Part shown: in pieces, positions 47,655-59,581 of the stretch
How the letters are laid out: every line of letters starts with the position of its first letter
Position numbering within the stretch: position 1 is the stretch's first letter
From: Psettodes erumei
Taxonomy: Eukaryota; Chordata; Actinopteri; Pleuronectiformes; Psettodidae
Reading direction: 5' to 3'
DNA: 64,000 bases
Assembly (NCBI GenBank): GCA_016785225.1
Contig: JAFBJZ010000662.1
Span: 115,345 to 179,344, forward strand
The notes under the pieces: generated by a model
Told to the model about the DNA's origin: nothing
The model's database searches: none
Seen by the model: the letters and a program-made list of their open reading frames with translations, nothing else
Position numbers and translations under genes: made by a program

Positions 47655-48889
47655 GTCTCAGGTCTGTGTGCCAATATATCTGATACTCAAGTAGACTTGG
47701 GCCTAATTAATCTTGGGTTGAAATGGGCCAAGACTGATCATCCACTCGTTCCCCTCAGATCTGCTCTTTTTATTATTATAACAAAAAAAAAAATCAGGAC
47801 AGTGATTTGAATAATGCTGTAATCACATCTTCACATGGTGGAGTGAATGAGCCTCCACATTGGCCTGTAAACTCAGCTGAGGTTGCGTTGAAAAGTATTA
47901 GAAATGTGGTTTCTTCAGAAAACTGTAAAAAACCAACCAAAAGTCAAAGTGCACACATTGATTACAGTGTTCTGTGAAGCTGTCGTCAAATCAAAACAGT
48001 GAAAAGTGGGTTTGCGCGAAGCCACGCAGCAGAAAATCAAGATGAAATTGAACCAAATAGATTTCCCCCCCGTCCTCTCACTGTGACAGTCATCATGGCG
48101 CCAGTCTGCTCTGGATTCGAGTCCTGTTCGACGCCCAGGCTTTTCAGTTCGCTCTTAATACTGTGATCCCAAGCGTCGTTTGGCATGGCGCTGAGAATGA
48201 AACAGAAACCGTGCGCCTCTCTTGCTTGAAATTTGGGGTTCTTTGCTCACGTTACCAGATATACAAGCACGCAAGTCAAAGCAACCGGGAGAAAATCAGG
48301 GTTGTATGATTAATCCTCATACAAATACCAGCCCAAATCCTCTGCCACCCCCCACCCCCACCCAACGCCTCCACAACAGGTACTGCTTGTGCAGCAAAGC
48401 CACTCTAACGTGTTAAATGTTGTCCCGCTGTGTCGTACTGAGGACCCGCTCCGTGACTGAAGAGGCTGTGGAAACGCAGCGCAGCTCGCAGTGTTTCTAA
48501 TTGGCATTTCTCACATGTTTTTTCCTCGTGTCACGCTCCCCGCCGCAGCCTTTTCCCCTCCTCTGATCTCGTTAGCCGTTCCTCGCCTTCGTCGTTCAAA
48601 TGTGTGTAGCTGACCAGCTTACAAGACGTGAACTTATCCGGTCTAATGTGCTCGCGCTGCTGGTGTCATCTCTTGGCCCTTTTCGGTGTTGTTTTTGAAA
48701 GAAAACATTTGAGGCTGCCGATTTACAAAAGAGCCATTTGTGTGATCTCAATATGTGTGTGGAAAAAAAAAAATGTACGGATTCAAGTGAGGTACACGTG
48801 AAATGCGTGGCTGCAGTCGGTTCAAAAGAAAATGTTATATTTGCTGGATAGTACTAGATACTGTATGTGAGTGCCTCTCATCCCCGGCC

Positions 48890-48965
48890 AAGCTCCAGGC
48901 CTGAGATCCAGGGCGCCTGTAGATTTACGCTAAAAGCTCCGCCTCCCTGGATCTCAGCCGAGCTT
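48890..48965. ncRNA. Candidate pre-miRNA-like hairpin
   Basis: Arms CTGAGATCCAGGG (48901-48913) and CCCTGGATCTCAG (48945-48957) pair perfectly over 13 bp. An outer AAGCTC/GAGCTT pairing (48890-48895 with 48960-48965) lies beyond a small asymmetric bulge. The arm length (about 22), loop (31) and total (76) suit a microRNA precursor, but I recognise no known miRNA. It could equally be a small inverted repeat. Confidence 0.3.
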
Positions 48966-51900
48966 CAGCTCTGTCCTGTCTAATGTTACTGTGAGAGCAA
49001 AGGGGTGGTGCTGATGAAGAAGGCGTGTTGTACTCGTGGATGTGACATTAATAGACTGTTTGTTGTGTTGCCGGCACAAACCCTGACTATCGAGTTTCAT
49101 ATTTTTATTTTGAGTTCTCACTGCATCCCACATCGTCTCGGCTGCCTGCGTCCAAGTAGAACCTATCCCAGAAGCCACATTCAGGACAGTAAGAGAGGAC
49201 GGTGGTTTTTTGTTTTTTTTGTGGTTGAGCAGCCATCCAGTCCGCGACTCCGAGAAGGTCCGCTGCTTTTCACTGAGCTGTTATCAAGCTGCTAATTTGT
49301 CCTGCGCTGCTTCCAGAGGAATAGGAACCAAATCCCCCTCCACAGTTCGGAGAGGCCCCGCTTGTTAGGTTAGCAGGAGGGTTCGCATCCTGTGAAGCAG
49401 CTACTAAAGATCTGAGGTACATACTCCAGAATTAATTATGGTGCAGGCCAGAGAGAAAAAAAATGGCCTGGTTTCCTGGCTACTGACCAAAGACACTGCT
49501 ACAACAGTGTTTCCAGGCTCGTAATCACAGTTCCTGGTTCAAACAACGAAGGCGCAATTACTGTCAGCGTCGCCTGAAAGATTTCTCTCTCCACTGATGG
49601 TTAGCCAGGTACCAGGGCTGCAATTATGAGATACCCAACAGTGGGCTCTGCGCAGGAAGAGAGCGGCTGATTTAATTAGACGTGAGCAATCACGACAACC
49701 CGGGCGACTTTTAATTTCCCACGTACAAGTAGAGCTCGTGTCGTCATGGCGGGTACACGTGTAGCCATCTTGCTTTACCCCGCGCGGGCCGCTGCTCGGA
49801 AATCAGGGGGCGCGAGACGGACGCGACGCGAGACCTGACGGGACAAGAGAGGCTTTTGTGACCTGCACTTCGGAGACGCGGTGACACGCGCTGTTTAGCG
49901 CCGTACTCGCGATGTAGCTCGGCTCCCTCGGGTTTTTCTTTTCCTCCCGTCCCACTTTATTCCTCTTACAAAAGACTGCCTTATTACATCTGAATCTGGA
50001 ACCAGACAGCAGACGCGCTCTCCTCCCAGCTGTTTCTTTCTCCCAACACTCTCATCGCACAGACGCACACCCTCTTCATCCCATTTTCCTTTTCAATTAT
50101 CCTTTGATCCCCTATCTTCTGTTCACTGTAACTATGCTCGCTTTCGCTCTCCACTCGTTTTGTAATCATGCAGCCAGAGAACTTATTCCCACCTCCTCCT
50201 CCTTCGCTCTCTGTTTGGACTGTTTCCCACCTGTTGCATGGTTTTTAAAAGAGGAAAGATGATGGGGGGGGCGGGGCTCATGCATGTGGTGATATAGGAA
50301 ATGTGTTATCGAAACAAAACAAACATTTACAGCATAGCACCAGTAAAACTTTGCCTCTGGCTCATGTCACTGGTTTGCGCCGCGAGAGACGCCGCAGCGT
50401 TTTGTTTCATGTGGTAACTTACGAAGACGCATTGCTTTTTAAACGTAATCCATCATTGCAATAATGGAGCAAAGGATGAATGAGTAAAAATCACTAATAT
50501 CGTTACACTAATGCACATCTTATGAGGAATTACTTGGAAGCACGGCATCACTACTCGATTCTGGTGGAGAGCAGGGGAATGAAAATTATAAATTGAAAAG
50601 AAAGGAAAAAGTAATTGCTTGATATTCTTTGCGTCTTCCTTTTAACAATGATGGATTACGGCTCAGGAAGCTTCCCTGGGCGCAGGTAAACCAGGTTAGT
50701 CATTCCACGTATCACGCTCTTGATTGGATAATTATTCAGTGCAGTTTGAATTTTTAACATTCTTCCCTTAGCAAAATTGATGAGTCGACGAGAGGAAATA
50801 GCGAACAACTTGTGCATAAAAATTATACGTTGGGAGGTCACATTAAACAAACACGTGGCCTGTTTTATCTCGCTCGTGCAAACCCCAGCTCGCTGTGAGC
50901 CAAAAGCAAACTGTGACTGGTGCTAACGTTAAAGGAGATTTCTCTGTCTGTCCGTAAATGTACAGTTACCTTTACATACATATTATGCAAACAGTTTGTC
51001 TGCACTGTACAGTTTGTGTCCAATCATTGTATACACAGAAAACAATGATATTGAATAAAGAATTTATAGAAAGGATGCGTGACTGGGCTCCTTGATCGAT
51101 TTACTGCGCAACTGCTAGAGATTGCATCCCTGAATTCTCACTTTCAGCTTTACAGTGCCCTCCAACCAGCATCACACACATGCACACACACACCTGATGG
51201 GCCCTTCAACAAAGTCCGCTCATCCTTTGCGTTGACCGAAAGGCGGCCTGCACTATTAGCCGCCGCAGAAAAGGCTACTGACTTTGCTCAGGCAGAAGGA
51301 CCATTAACTATTCAGCTTCTTTTTCTTTTCTTTTACGCTCGCAATTAACAAAGCCCGCGAGAAGATGTTCGCATTTGTTTTTGCGGCTTCAAGCGGCAAA
51401 CACTGTGCTACCACTGAAGCAGACACTACTGTTGATGACGACAAAGATGCAGTACATAGACACACCGTGATACCACAGGAAAACAATAACTCTTAACAAT
51501 GACACTAATATGTGAAACATTACAAGGCTTCCCGCTACTTTAAATCCACTGTGTGTATATTAAGATATATACTATTACCTTTAAGTATTAATGCAGTGGA
51601 GTGTAACCTACCCAGCAGACTACACCAAACAGCTTTATTATTTTTTGCCTTTGCCATTTGATTCATTGATTTTAAAATAGGTCCCTGAAAGGCTAAATAT
51701 GAAGAGGTGAAAAACAAGATGTTTCAAAGAGAGAAGGAAAAGCCCTCATCTGTTTAATTGCTGGAATCTGAAATCAAGGCGCTGCCTCGATCTAAAGACA
51801 CCATTAAACTAACACAAAATTATAGTTAATCAGAAGTTAACAAACGGCCACACAATAAGCCTTTGGGGGCCCCTCGGAGGTAAGGCAAGAGGAGGAGAAA

Positions 51901-53254
51901 CCAATCAATTTCCACAGAGCGGAATATGATGGCGGCAGCGTTACACTGCTGCACTGCCAGGCAGACAGGCACAGAGAGAGTCGGAGAGACGGGTCGGCAG
52001 ACACGTGCAGACAGGCAGCAAGACACGCGACGCACAAACACACTGCATCTCCTGGCCTCCTTTAAATGACAGATGAACCAGCAAATACTGTAATTAGGTG
52101 AATGTAATTAAAATCTGCATATGTAAATGTCATGTAAATTAGGTGTACTTTGAAGAGCAACATGGTGTTTAATTAGCGGGAAGGGGCTTTAGAGAGAAGT
52201 GCAACTTTAAATCAACCCAGGGAAATGCTGCACACTTCACCTCGCCTTCAAAACAAAAATCTGGCTCGCGAAGGTATTAAGAGGATAGACTTTCGTGAGG
52301 CATTTCTCCTGCCGCTCCTCGTCATCTCGGGGAGTTTGTACCACCATTTGTTCTGTCGCCATGCGCATGGCGACATCCAGACTTCGTAGTTTCTGTCATG
52401 GTGAGCCTCCTGCATAAATGTTGGCCTCCTCTTTCATATTTCAGTACACTGCGCTCGTGTGATTCATCATTCCGCAGACAAATTCAATTAGACTACTTTA
52501 ATATGAGCACAGTGATGCTCAGAACCCCATCAGCTGCTCATTTGCAGTTCACCCATGTTCACGTATCTGATACAATTGTGTGTGCTGTATGTTATGTGGG
52601 TCTTATTATGGTGCCATCAGAAGTTATTATCTTATTCTCCGAGGCCATTCTCACTCTCATTTTAAACCCTGTGCGTTGCCTCGAAACCACGTGACTGATC
52701 ATGGATGACGCCAAGTCGCTGAGCTGTCTCAGGGAGGGATCTGCTGACATGCACTCTTTAAACTTTACATAATGTGGGTTTTGTGGGTGGCGAGTAAAAC
52801 ATTTCATAGGTGGGTGGACTCAAGACCTTAGTTGTTTTGTTTTTTTTTAAATCCTCTTTGGTTCCACCATGTGTTGCTTGACTTCACTAATGAGATCACT
52901 GTGGCCACCAGCTAAACGAAAACTCCATATGCACCGAGCAAAAATGGCTGAACAGTAATCTCTTATTAAAAAGCAGCCAATTATACCCGGAAAGCAAAAT
53001 GTCATTTTGTTATCACGTAGCACAAAATGTTTTGATTTCCTGTCTTTTTGATTAATTTCATTAAAACGGCATCGAGTTGGGATTTTTGCTCTCTTATCTG
53101 GCACAAATTCGCACACGCGTGCGCGCAAACGCACACAGACACGCACAGTATGCCCGTGCTGAAGCGCTGTGTTTGAGGTGGCAATGAAAGCTCGCTTGAG
53201 AGCCTGTTTCTATCTGCCTCATTATCATCAAAGACAACAGGCGCTCCAGTCCGG

Positions 53255-53294
<40 letters not shown>

Positions 53295-54037
53295 ACAAGC
53301 ACACACACATAACCTTACATGCACATACACACAAGGGCATGCGTCATAGATGGTTTTCATAGTCATCACAGCCACTTGAAGCCAGACTGTCCCTCACGGA
53401 TGTTGTCATGTGAAAACCTTGGATCTCCAAAGTGTCAGCAGCTGTGAAACTAACACAGTTTTTCTCATGAACCAACACGTGACAGGAATTTCCTCCACCC
53501 TAAAAAGGAGAGTGTGGGCCTTTTGGCTGACGCTGAAACATGAAAATAATAATCATAATATGAGAAACAACATGAGGTTTTCACACATCACTGACATTAT
53601 GTAAGGCGGTCTGCGGTTTCATTATATCTCCATGGCAACAAGACTGCTGTCCATCTCTCTGAAAGGTTAAGATCACCCCCTTCTTTTGTAATGACTTTGT
53701 CTGTCTCATTATCACCATTTGATTGATGTAAAAAAAAAAATCGAAAGATTCAGTGTTTCTCCAGGAAATTTCCTCGTCCTTTTTTAAAGCTGTGAAACAC
53801 AAAAGATGAAAACCATAAAGTACTGATGAGTATTTGTCTGGAATTGGGTCCAAATGCCTCCCATTGGAAACCTAAACAGTACAAAGGTCAAAGGTCAGAG
53901 ACATGTCATAAAGTCGCACATTCTTCTTCATGTCTTCTCCCTGCTGCCACCTTCATTTGCTTCTCCTTGGCTCCTTCCATCTTTCTTCTTCTCCTCTGTC
54001 ATCATTACCCTCCTTTTCATTCATCACTCACCCCTCG

Positions 54038-54070
54038 CTTCTTCTTCTTCTTCTTCTTCTTCTTCTTCTT
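54038..54070. repeat. (CTT)11 microsatellite
   Basis: Eleven CTT units (GAA on the minus strand), followed by a short (ACA)n run at about 54076-54090. It lies outside fgf14. Confidence 0.95.
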
Positions 54071-55564
54071 TCTTCACAACAACAACAACAGGAAGAGGAT
54101 GATGAAGAAAGAGAAGAACATGAGGGCCGGAGGAGAGAAAGGACCAATTCATCTCTAAGGTGATAAGTGACATTTGATGGACACACACACAGACACCGAG
54201 CAGGGCAAAGCAGCATCCAGTCAAGCACACATGCAGTCTGAATACTGATTAACCAATCAGAGCCCATTTCTGCCCGGCACCAGAGACACTCGTTGGGTGC
54301 CACAGCAACCAAGAAAGCGTCATAGTTGTAGAATGGAGACTGAGGAAGTGCCTCGGTGTGTGTTTGTGTGCAGATCTTTAGATTGAGAGGAAACAAATTT
54401 CTCTGTCAGCTCTGAGAGTGGAAACTTACAAATTAGATCATTTTCATTACTGTATTTATCATCATTTATCATTTATCATCATTGTGTAACATGAAAGGTG
54501 TTACTTGCAGTGGCAAACGCAACTGTCACTCTTTCAACAGCGTGCTGAAACGGGCTAAAATGCAGAGATGGGCCAGAACAGAGTGACTGCATTTGCATTT
54601 CGTTTCAAGGCATTGCAATGAGCGTTGTTTGCTAAATGCGATCACGCCTGTTGCCGGTGTTTACTCTGGACGGAGCTTTGGCGGCAGTGTGTCCGACACA
54701 CTTTGAGGACTGTGGAACACTTTGTTATCTGAGAGGCACTGAAAGAGAGGACAAAATTAAAGTGAGAGAGGGAGCCATTGTCTCGCTGCTTTGGCAATAT
54801 TGTTCTCAACTGTCATGCAAATGAGGTGCACTGGACTGAGAGACACGCAGAGAGAGACGGGTTGAACAGAAAGAGCCCGTGAAAGTCTGCTTTATTATTC
54901 CATATGGAGCCAGCAGCAAGGACTGTTCTCAACATCCCCTCTCTGCACATCTAAACGAAGCCCGAATTAAGTAACATGAATCCACGAGTCCCGACATCAT
55001 GAAACAATATTGTGCTGCTATATTACTGCAGGGAGACAGATTAGAAATGTGACATTCAGAGGATGTCTCTCATGTTTTGCGAGTGTTTTATAGCGCAGAG
55101 CTGCTTCGTGCCACCACAGAAGCAGTTGTGTTTACTTGCCCAATCCCTGAGATTTAGGTTTTACCGCGCACGCGCACGTGCACGCACGCACACACACACA
55201 CATGCTCACAAAGCCATGAGTCATTGGGTGGCTTTCGAATCGTCACGTCCACTTCAAGCCACTGCCTCTCTTGTTGTCTCCGTGGAGCAGCGTGGCGTTC
55301 AGCTTGACCACCGCACAGATTCGGCTCACTCAGTCCGTCTGCAGAGCTCGACTGCTCCACTGATGGTGCAGTAATTCTCTGTCTCAAAATATCCCCCCAA
55401 ATTTGATTAATTATTTCAATAAAAGCTACAGTCTTTCTGTTATAAGACATCTGTTGTCTATAAACGCAACCATGGATGCTTTAGACGGTTTTGTAATATA
55501 TTATAATACATTATAAGGTCTTAAAATACGTCCATGAACGATTTGAGGTAGTTCGCGTATTGCG

Positions 55565-55579
55565 CCAGCAGATGGCGCT
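55565..55579 (+). promoter_or_regulatory. Perfect CTCF core motif
   Basis: CCAGCAGATGGCGCT fits the CTCF consensus CCASYAGRKGGCRSY at all positions. It lies about 100 bases before a promoter-like first exon and between fgf14 and the calcium-channel fragment, so an insulator role is plausible but unproven. Confidence 0.6.
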
Positions 55580-55619
55580 GTACAAACCTCCGCCATCAGT
55601 TTGACCTGTGCCATGACCT

Positions 55620-55792
55620 CTGACCTCTGCCGCACGTCACGTCACGTCGTCTGCTTCAAGATGGAGGACTTTTGGCAAATAAAACCGTCCCCAGCGAGCA
55701 GACCCGACATGGTAGCGTCTGAGGAGCGGTTTGTGGACGTAGTTTGAGTAGCACGTCGTAGAAGTTTACTGACGAGAAATACCCCTTCACCG
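55620..55792 (+). other. Promoter-like region with a candidate first exon, gene unknown
   Basis: Short CACGTCA repeats (CRE/E-box-like, 55633-55648) are followed by CAAGATGGAGG, which resembles YY1 sites placed just after start points of housekeeping promoters. A strong donor (ACCG then GTAAGA) follows with GT at 55793-55794. A 28-codon frame, 55661-55747, begins MEDFWQIKPS and ends before the donor, so it would be an upstream ORF. No downstream exon was identified. It could be a leader for the calcium-channel gene or a separate non-coding RNA. Confidence 0.35.
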
Positions 55793-57067
55793 GTAAGATG
55801 GCAAAATTTGTATTTTTGTTCTGTTTTTCTATTGGTGGCGGTGGCGTTTACGTGTGGATGGGCGGGGTCGAATTCACGAAACGAACTGCGTAAACTGCAG
55901 AACTTTTTTTTTTTTTTGAACTGACAGCCCTCACCTTGGTTAACATTAGAATTTTTTTCTTGTTCTTTTTCTTTTTAAAGTAGCAATAAACTGTCGGGAG
56001 TTTTGACACTGTCCTTGCCATATTGTACTGTACTTGTAGATGACAGCAGGAAACCCGTTCACCTGCTCTGTGCAAAGATTGTAACGTGATTATAGCAATG
56101 TCCCATTATGATTTGGGACATTCGAGTCTGTTTGGGGCTGAGCTGCATCATCACCTCTCAATGCACTAATAAGAGGCTGACACAAATTGTCGCAGAGGGT
56201 TGGGAGTTTGCAAAGTCTTCGAATCTCATTTCACAACATCTGGAACATTTTTTTCCTGGTTTAATTGAACTTGTGGCGGGAAACATCCAAACAGGAGGGG
56301 AGGGGGGGATGATGGGCTGTCAACAGCTGTAACTGAAAACCAAGGTTGATATCTGTGGAACCTTTCTCGAGGAGCTGCAGTACAGTTAAAAATAACAGTG
56401 AAACATCTGCAGGGGGGAAATGCTCTGTAAAGGGGGGGGTGCAAAAGAATAAAAAACACACACAAACCAGAGCTGGGTGAAAAAGAAGCAGCTTTCCGGG
56501 GTCCAACAGGTAACCCAGCGTGTAAGTTCATTCACAAAACAACCCCACTATGCCGGGAAGGACTCTTATTGAGTGGGTTTATATCCCCCCGCCATTTTTA
56601 GAGAGCAGCTTTGAAGTCACAGCTCCACGCTCGAGAGAAAGAGAGAGCAGGAGAGCACTTCCTTTGGAGATTTCTGAGAATAAGTCCGCTTAATTTCTGT
56701 CTGCCTCCTCGCAGGTATGGGAGGGGGGGGGGGCTGGAGCAGAGCCAGAGAGAGAGAGAGAAGAGAGTCTGCCATACAGAGAGATCAATGGCCGACCGCG
56801 GCACAAAGAGCAAAGAAAAATAAAGTGTTTTTCTGTGCTCTTAGGCAGCGGTAGGTGTGCAGGTTTGGTGACCTTGGCAACTGGCAGCGGAGTGGAACAT
56901 CTGATTGGTAAGTGAGCACGTGTCACATGCAGGGGGAGGTGGAGATGTTCAAATGGAAGATCGATATGTTCTTTACTTTCAGACGAAACAAAAGGCCCCT
57001 TCTTTTTTTCAGAATAAAAGCGGCTTCGTCTTCCTTTGGAGCAGTTAGTTTGCTCACTTGTCTTTTT

Positions 57068-57096
57068 GGAGGAGGAGGAGGAGGAGGAGGAGGAGG
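57068..57096. repeat. (GGA)n microsatellite
   Basis: About nine to ten GGA units ending in GGTTTTTAG. No coding role is visible. Confidence 0.9.
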
Positions 57097-58927
57097 TTTT
57101 TAGCCTGAGGAGTCAGACAGTTTGTTTTTGGGTCTTTTTTTTTTTTGTCATTTGATCATAGTGTGAGACACACTCGCCCATTTCAGCAATTTCACCCGTG
57201 GGTGCTGCCGCCACTCAGCCATTTTAGTCACTTCAGCGTTCGCAGCAGGTAATTGGCCAGGTGTGTGCCAGCATCTGTTACGACAATTACTCTTAATGGT
57301 AGGGAAAAGGAAATAAACTTTGTTAACCTGCTGCGGTTGACAACCAGACCTCTCAGTCAAGCTGCCGAGATGAATCAGAGCGTCAGCGTGTGCGTCAGTC
57401 CATGAGCCAGATGGGAGGCGATGACATTATGCGGCATATTAATCACAGTATGACTTTGATTGGAATCCTTTAAAATTAAACTTCTTTAATTTCACCAACT
57501 CCACCGCAGTGCAGAACTTGACTAAACCATAAGATGTGAAGGCAGCACGAACGCTGATATCAGCCTGCTAACATTTGCTTATTGGCACTAAATTGGCACC
57601 GCTGAGGCTGATGGGGATGACATGAGTTTTGCAGGTGTTTTTGTCATAATCTGAGAAAATAATTGTGTTTGTGCCTTGGTTTATTTGTATCATCCCCACA
57701 GAATAACGTCCAGCCTCATTTTCTCCTCCATGATAATTAATGTCTGCTCTGCAGAAGAATATAGGCTACATACATTGTCTGGGTAAACTAATTAATTAGG
57801 ATTTTCCACGCAGAGAAAGCTTTTTTTTCTTAAAATGACCTGAAACATGTGTGATAATTTTTCCTGTTTGTTTTCATAATGTCATCTAAATATAGACGAC
57901 ACTGGACGAGAGAGCGGGGGAATACTGATGGTGGCGTCTTGTTTTCATCACCTAAAAAAAGAAAAAGGGAAATGCGGCGGCATTTCATTCAAACATGACC
58001 AGCCCAAACAAGCAGACGCACACAAACGCATCCCCCGCTCCCTCCCACGTCCCCTCTGTCTGTCGATCTGGCTCTCCCTCTGTTTTCGCTGTCTGTCAAT
58101 AGAGAGGAGGACGATGGCATTTCCAGCCCCGTCCGGACAGCTGCTCCCATCAGGCCCCCGTGACTGACGGCGGAACTTCCTGCGCGTGCGTATGAATACG
58201 AGCGCGCTAATCAGCCATTCTCCGCTCGTCGTAATGTGTCCATCAATCCGTTTTGACCGGCTAAGCCGAATGAATATCTGTAAAGTGGCAGGGGGGCTTG
58301 TGCAGCAGAAAAGATGTCATGTTCAATAACTGAAATCACACTGGCTTACAGCAGATCTGCGGTCGGTGATGTTGATGAGCTGTTGACTGCCATGGACATT
58401 GGTTTGGATATCCTTGAGGATAATCAAAGACATTTTCTTGACATGAAGATTGAATGTTTACAAAAAGAGACAGAGTTTTTAGATCCAATTTACAATTTTC
58501 CTCCCGTCACCCCCCCCCCTCCCGTCTTTCATGACCTTTTCGGAAGGGATTGCACCTGGAGAGTTGGGGAGGTGATTTTGTCTCACGCGCTTCACTCTGC
58601 AATATTTAAACGGCGGGACTGCGTCATTCCCACATGAGCAACATGCACCAGGCTGATGAAGCAAGGGGTGGGAGAAGGGCAGCTGCGGAGGCAGCGGAGG
58701 TGAAAATGTCAGACGCTGCTCCTTCTGGAGGCAGGGAGAGCGTTCCTCGAGGAGGAGGAAGAAAAAGGAGATGTTTTGTTTCTGCTGATAAAGTACAATA
58801 TCTGTATCTCAAACTGATTCATCTCTGGATGACATGGATGGAGGAGAAGCTTCTTTACACTTTAATCAATAAACTAATCGAATATATTTAGATATAATAT
58901 ATATTTATACTCCTTTTTTCCTGATCT

Positions 58928-59581
58928 ATGTTATTTGTCTCATGGATCTGGCCTTTTTCTGACATTGCACAGTCTGATTCTTCCTTGTTCCTTGTGTTTT
59001 GCCTTTTCTCAGATGAAGGCTGCAGTCTGGAGCCAAACCATGTCACTATGAGGATAATTAGGTGCAACTCCCAGCCAAGGCCGCGCTGTCATGTCTCTCT
59101 GCGGCAGGCTGACGGACACCGAGGACCTGCCGCACCATCCACAGATAAAAACCATTTGGTAATGAGAGCGACGGCGGCTCAGCCGGAACTGTCGACGCGT
59201 TGTCTGCCCCTCGCACTGAATCCCCACCCTCCCCGAGCAGCGGTTGCCCGATCCTCCCCAAGTACAGACTTTTTTAAAATTATTATTATATTAAAACCGC
59301 ACATTTTGGGAGAGTATATCACAAATGAGAAAATGTTGTTTTTTTCTGCTCCAGAGAAGTGGCTGAGACGGCTGAGATGCCCATGTCTGGACGAGGCCTG
59401 CAGCGCCACCGGATGGCGCCAGTGCGAGTTTTGCTTAAAATTCCAAAACAGGAGAGCAAAGCTGTCAAAGCATGTGGACGCCCGGAGTCATCGGGTGATG
59501 CAGGGGAGAGGAGGCAGAGAAGAAGATGGAGACACAGTGATGCAGGAAGATGGCGAGACTGAGTGGAGGATGACTCCATGA
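58928..59581 (+). other. 217-codon open frame, coding status doubtful
   Basis: An unbroken frame of 654 bases with no family match. Near residue 165 it has C-x2-C-x12-H-x5-H (CEFCLKFQ to SH), which fits the C2H2 zinc-finger spacing and has the usual Leu three residues before the first His. The Phe is one place off and the rest is not finger-like. Codon usage looks unselected and nothing flanks it to support a gene, so chance is the likelier explanation. Confidence 0.12.

Larger units (their letters stand above)
46407..55560. other. Gene-poor interval downstream of fgf14
   Basis: No coding exon is recognised on either strand. Contents include a hAT-type MITE (47343-47654), a miRNA-like hairpin (48890-48965), a CpG-rich patch at about 49740-49920, an AATAAA at 51054 preceded by an imperfect stem (CAATCATTGT with ACAATGATATTG), a (CA)16 at 53258-53290 and a (CTT)11 at 54038-54070. 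Part of it may be extended fgf14 3' UTR. Confidence 0.5.
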
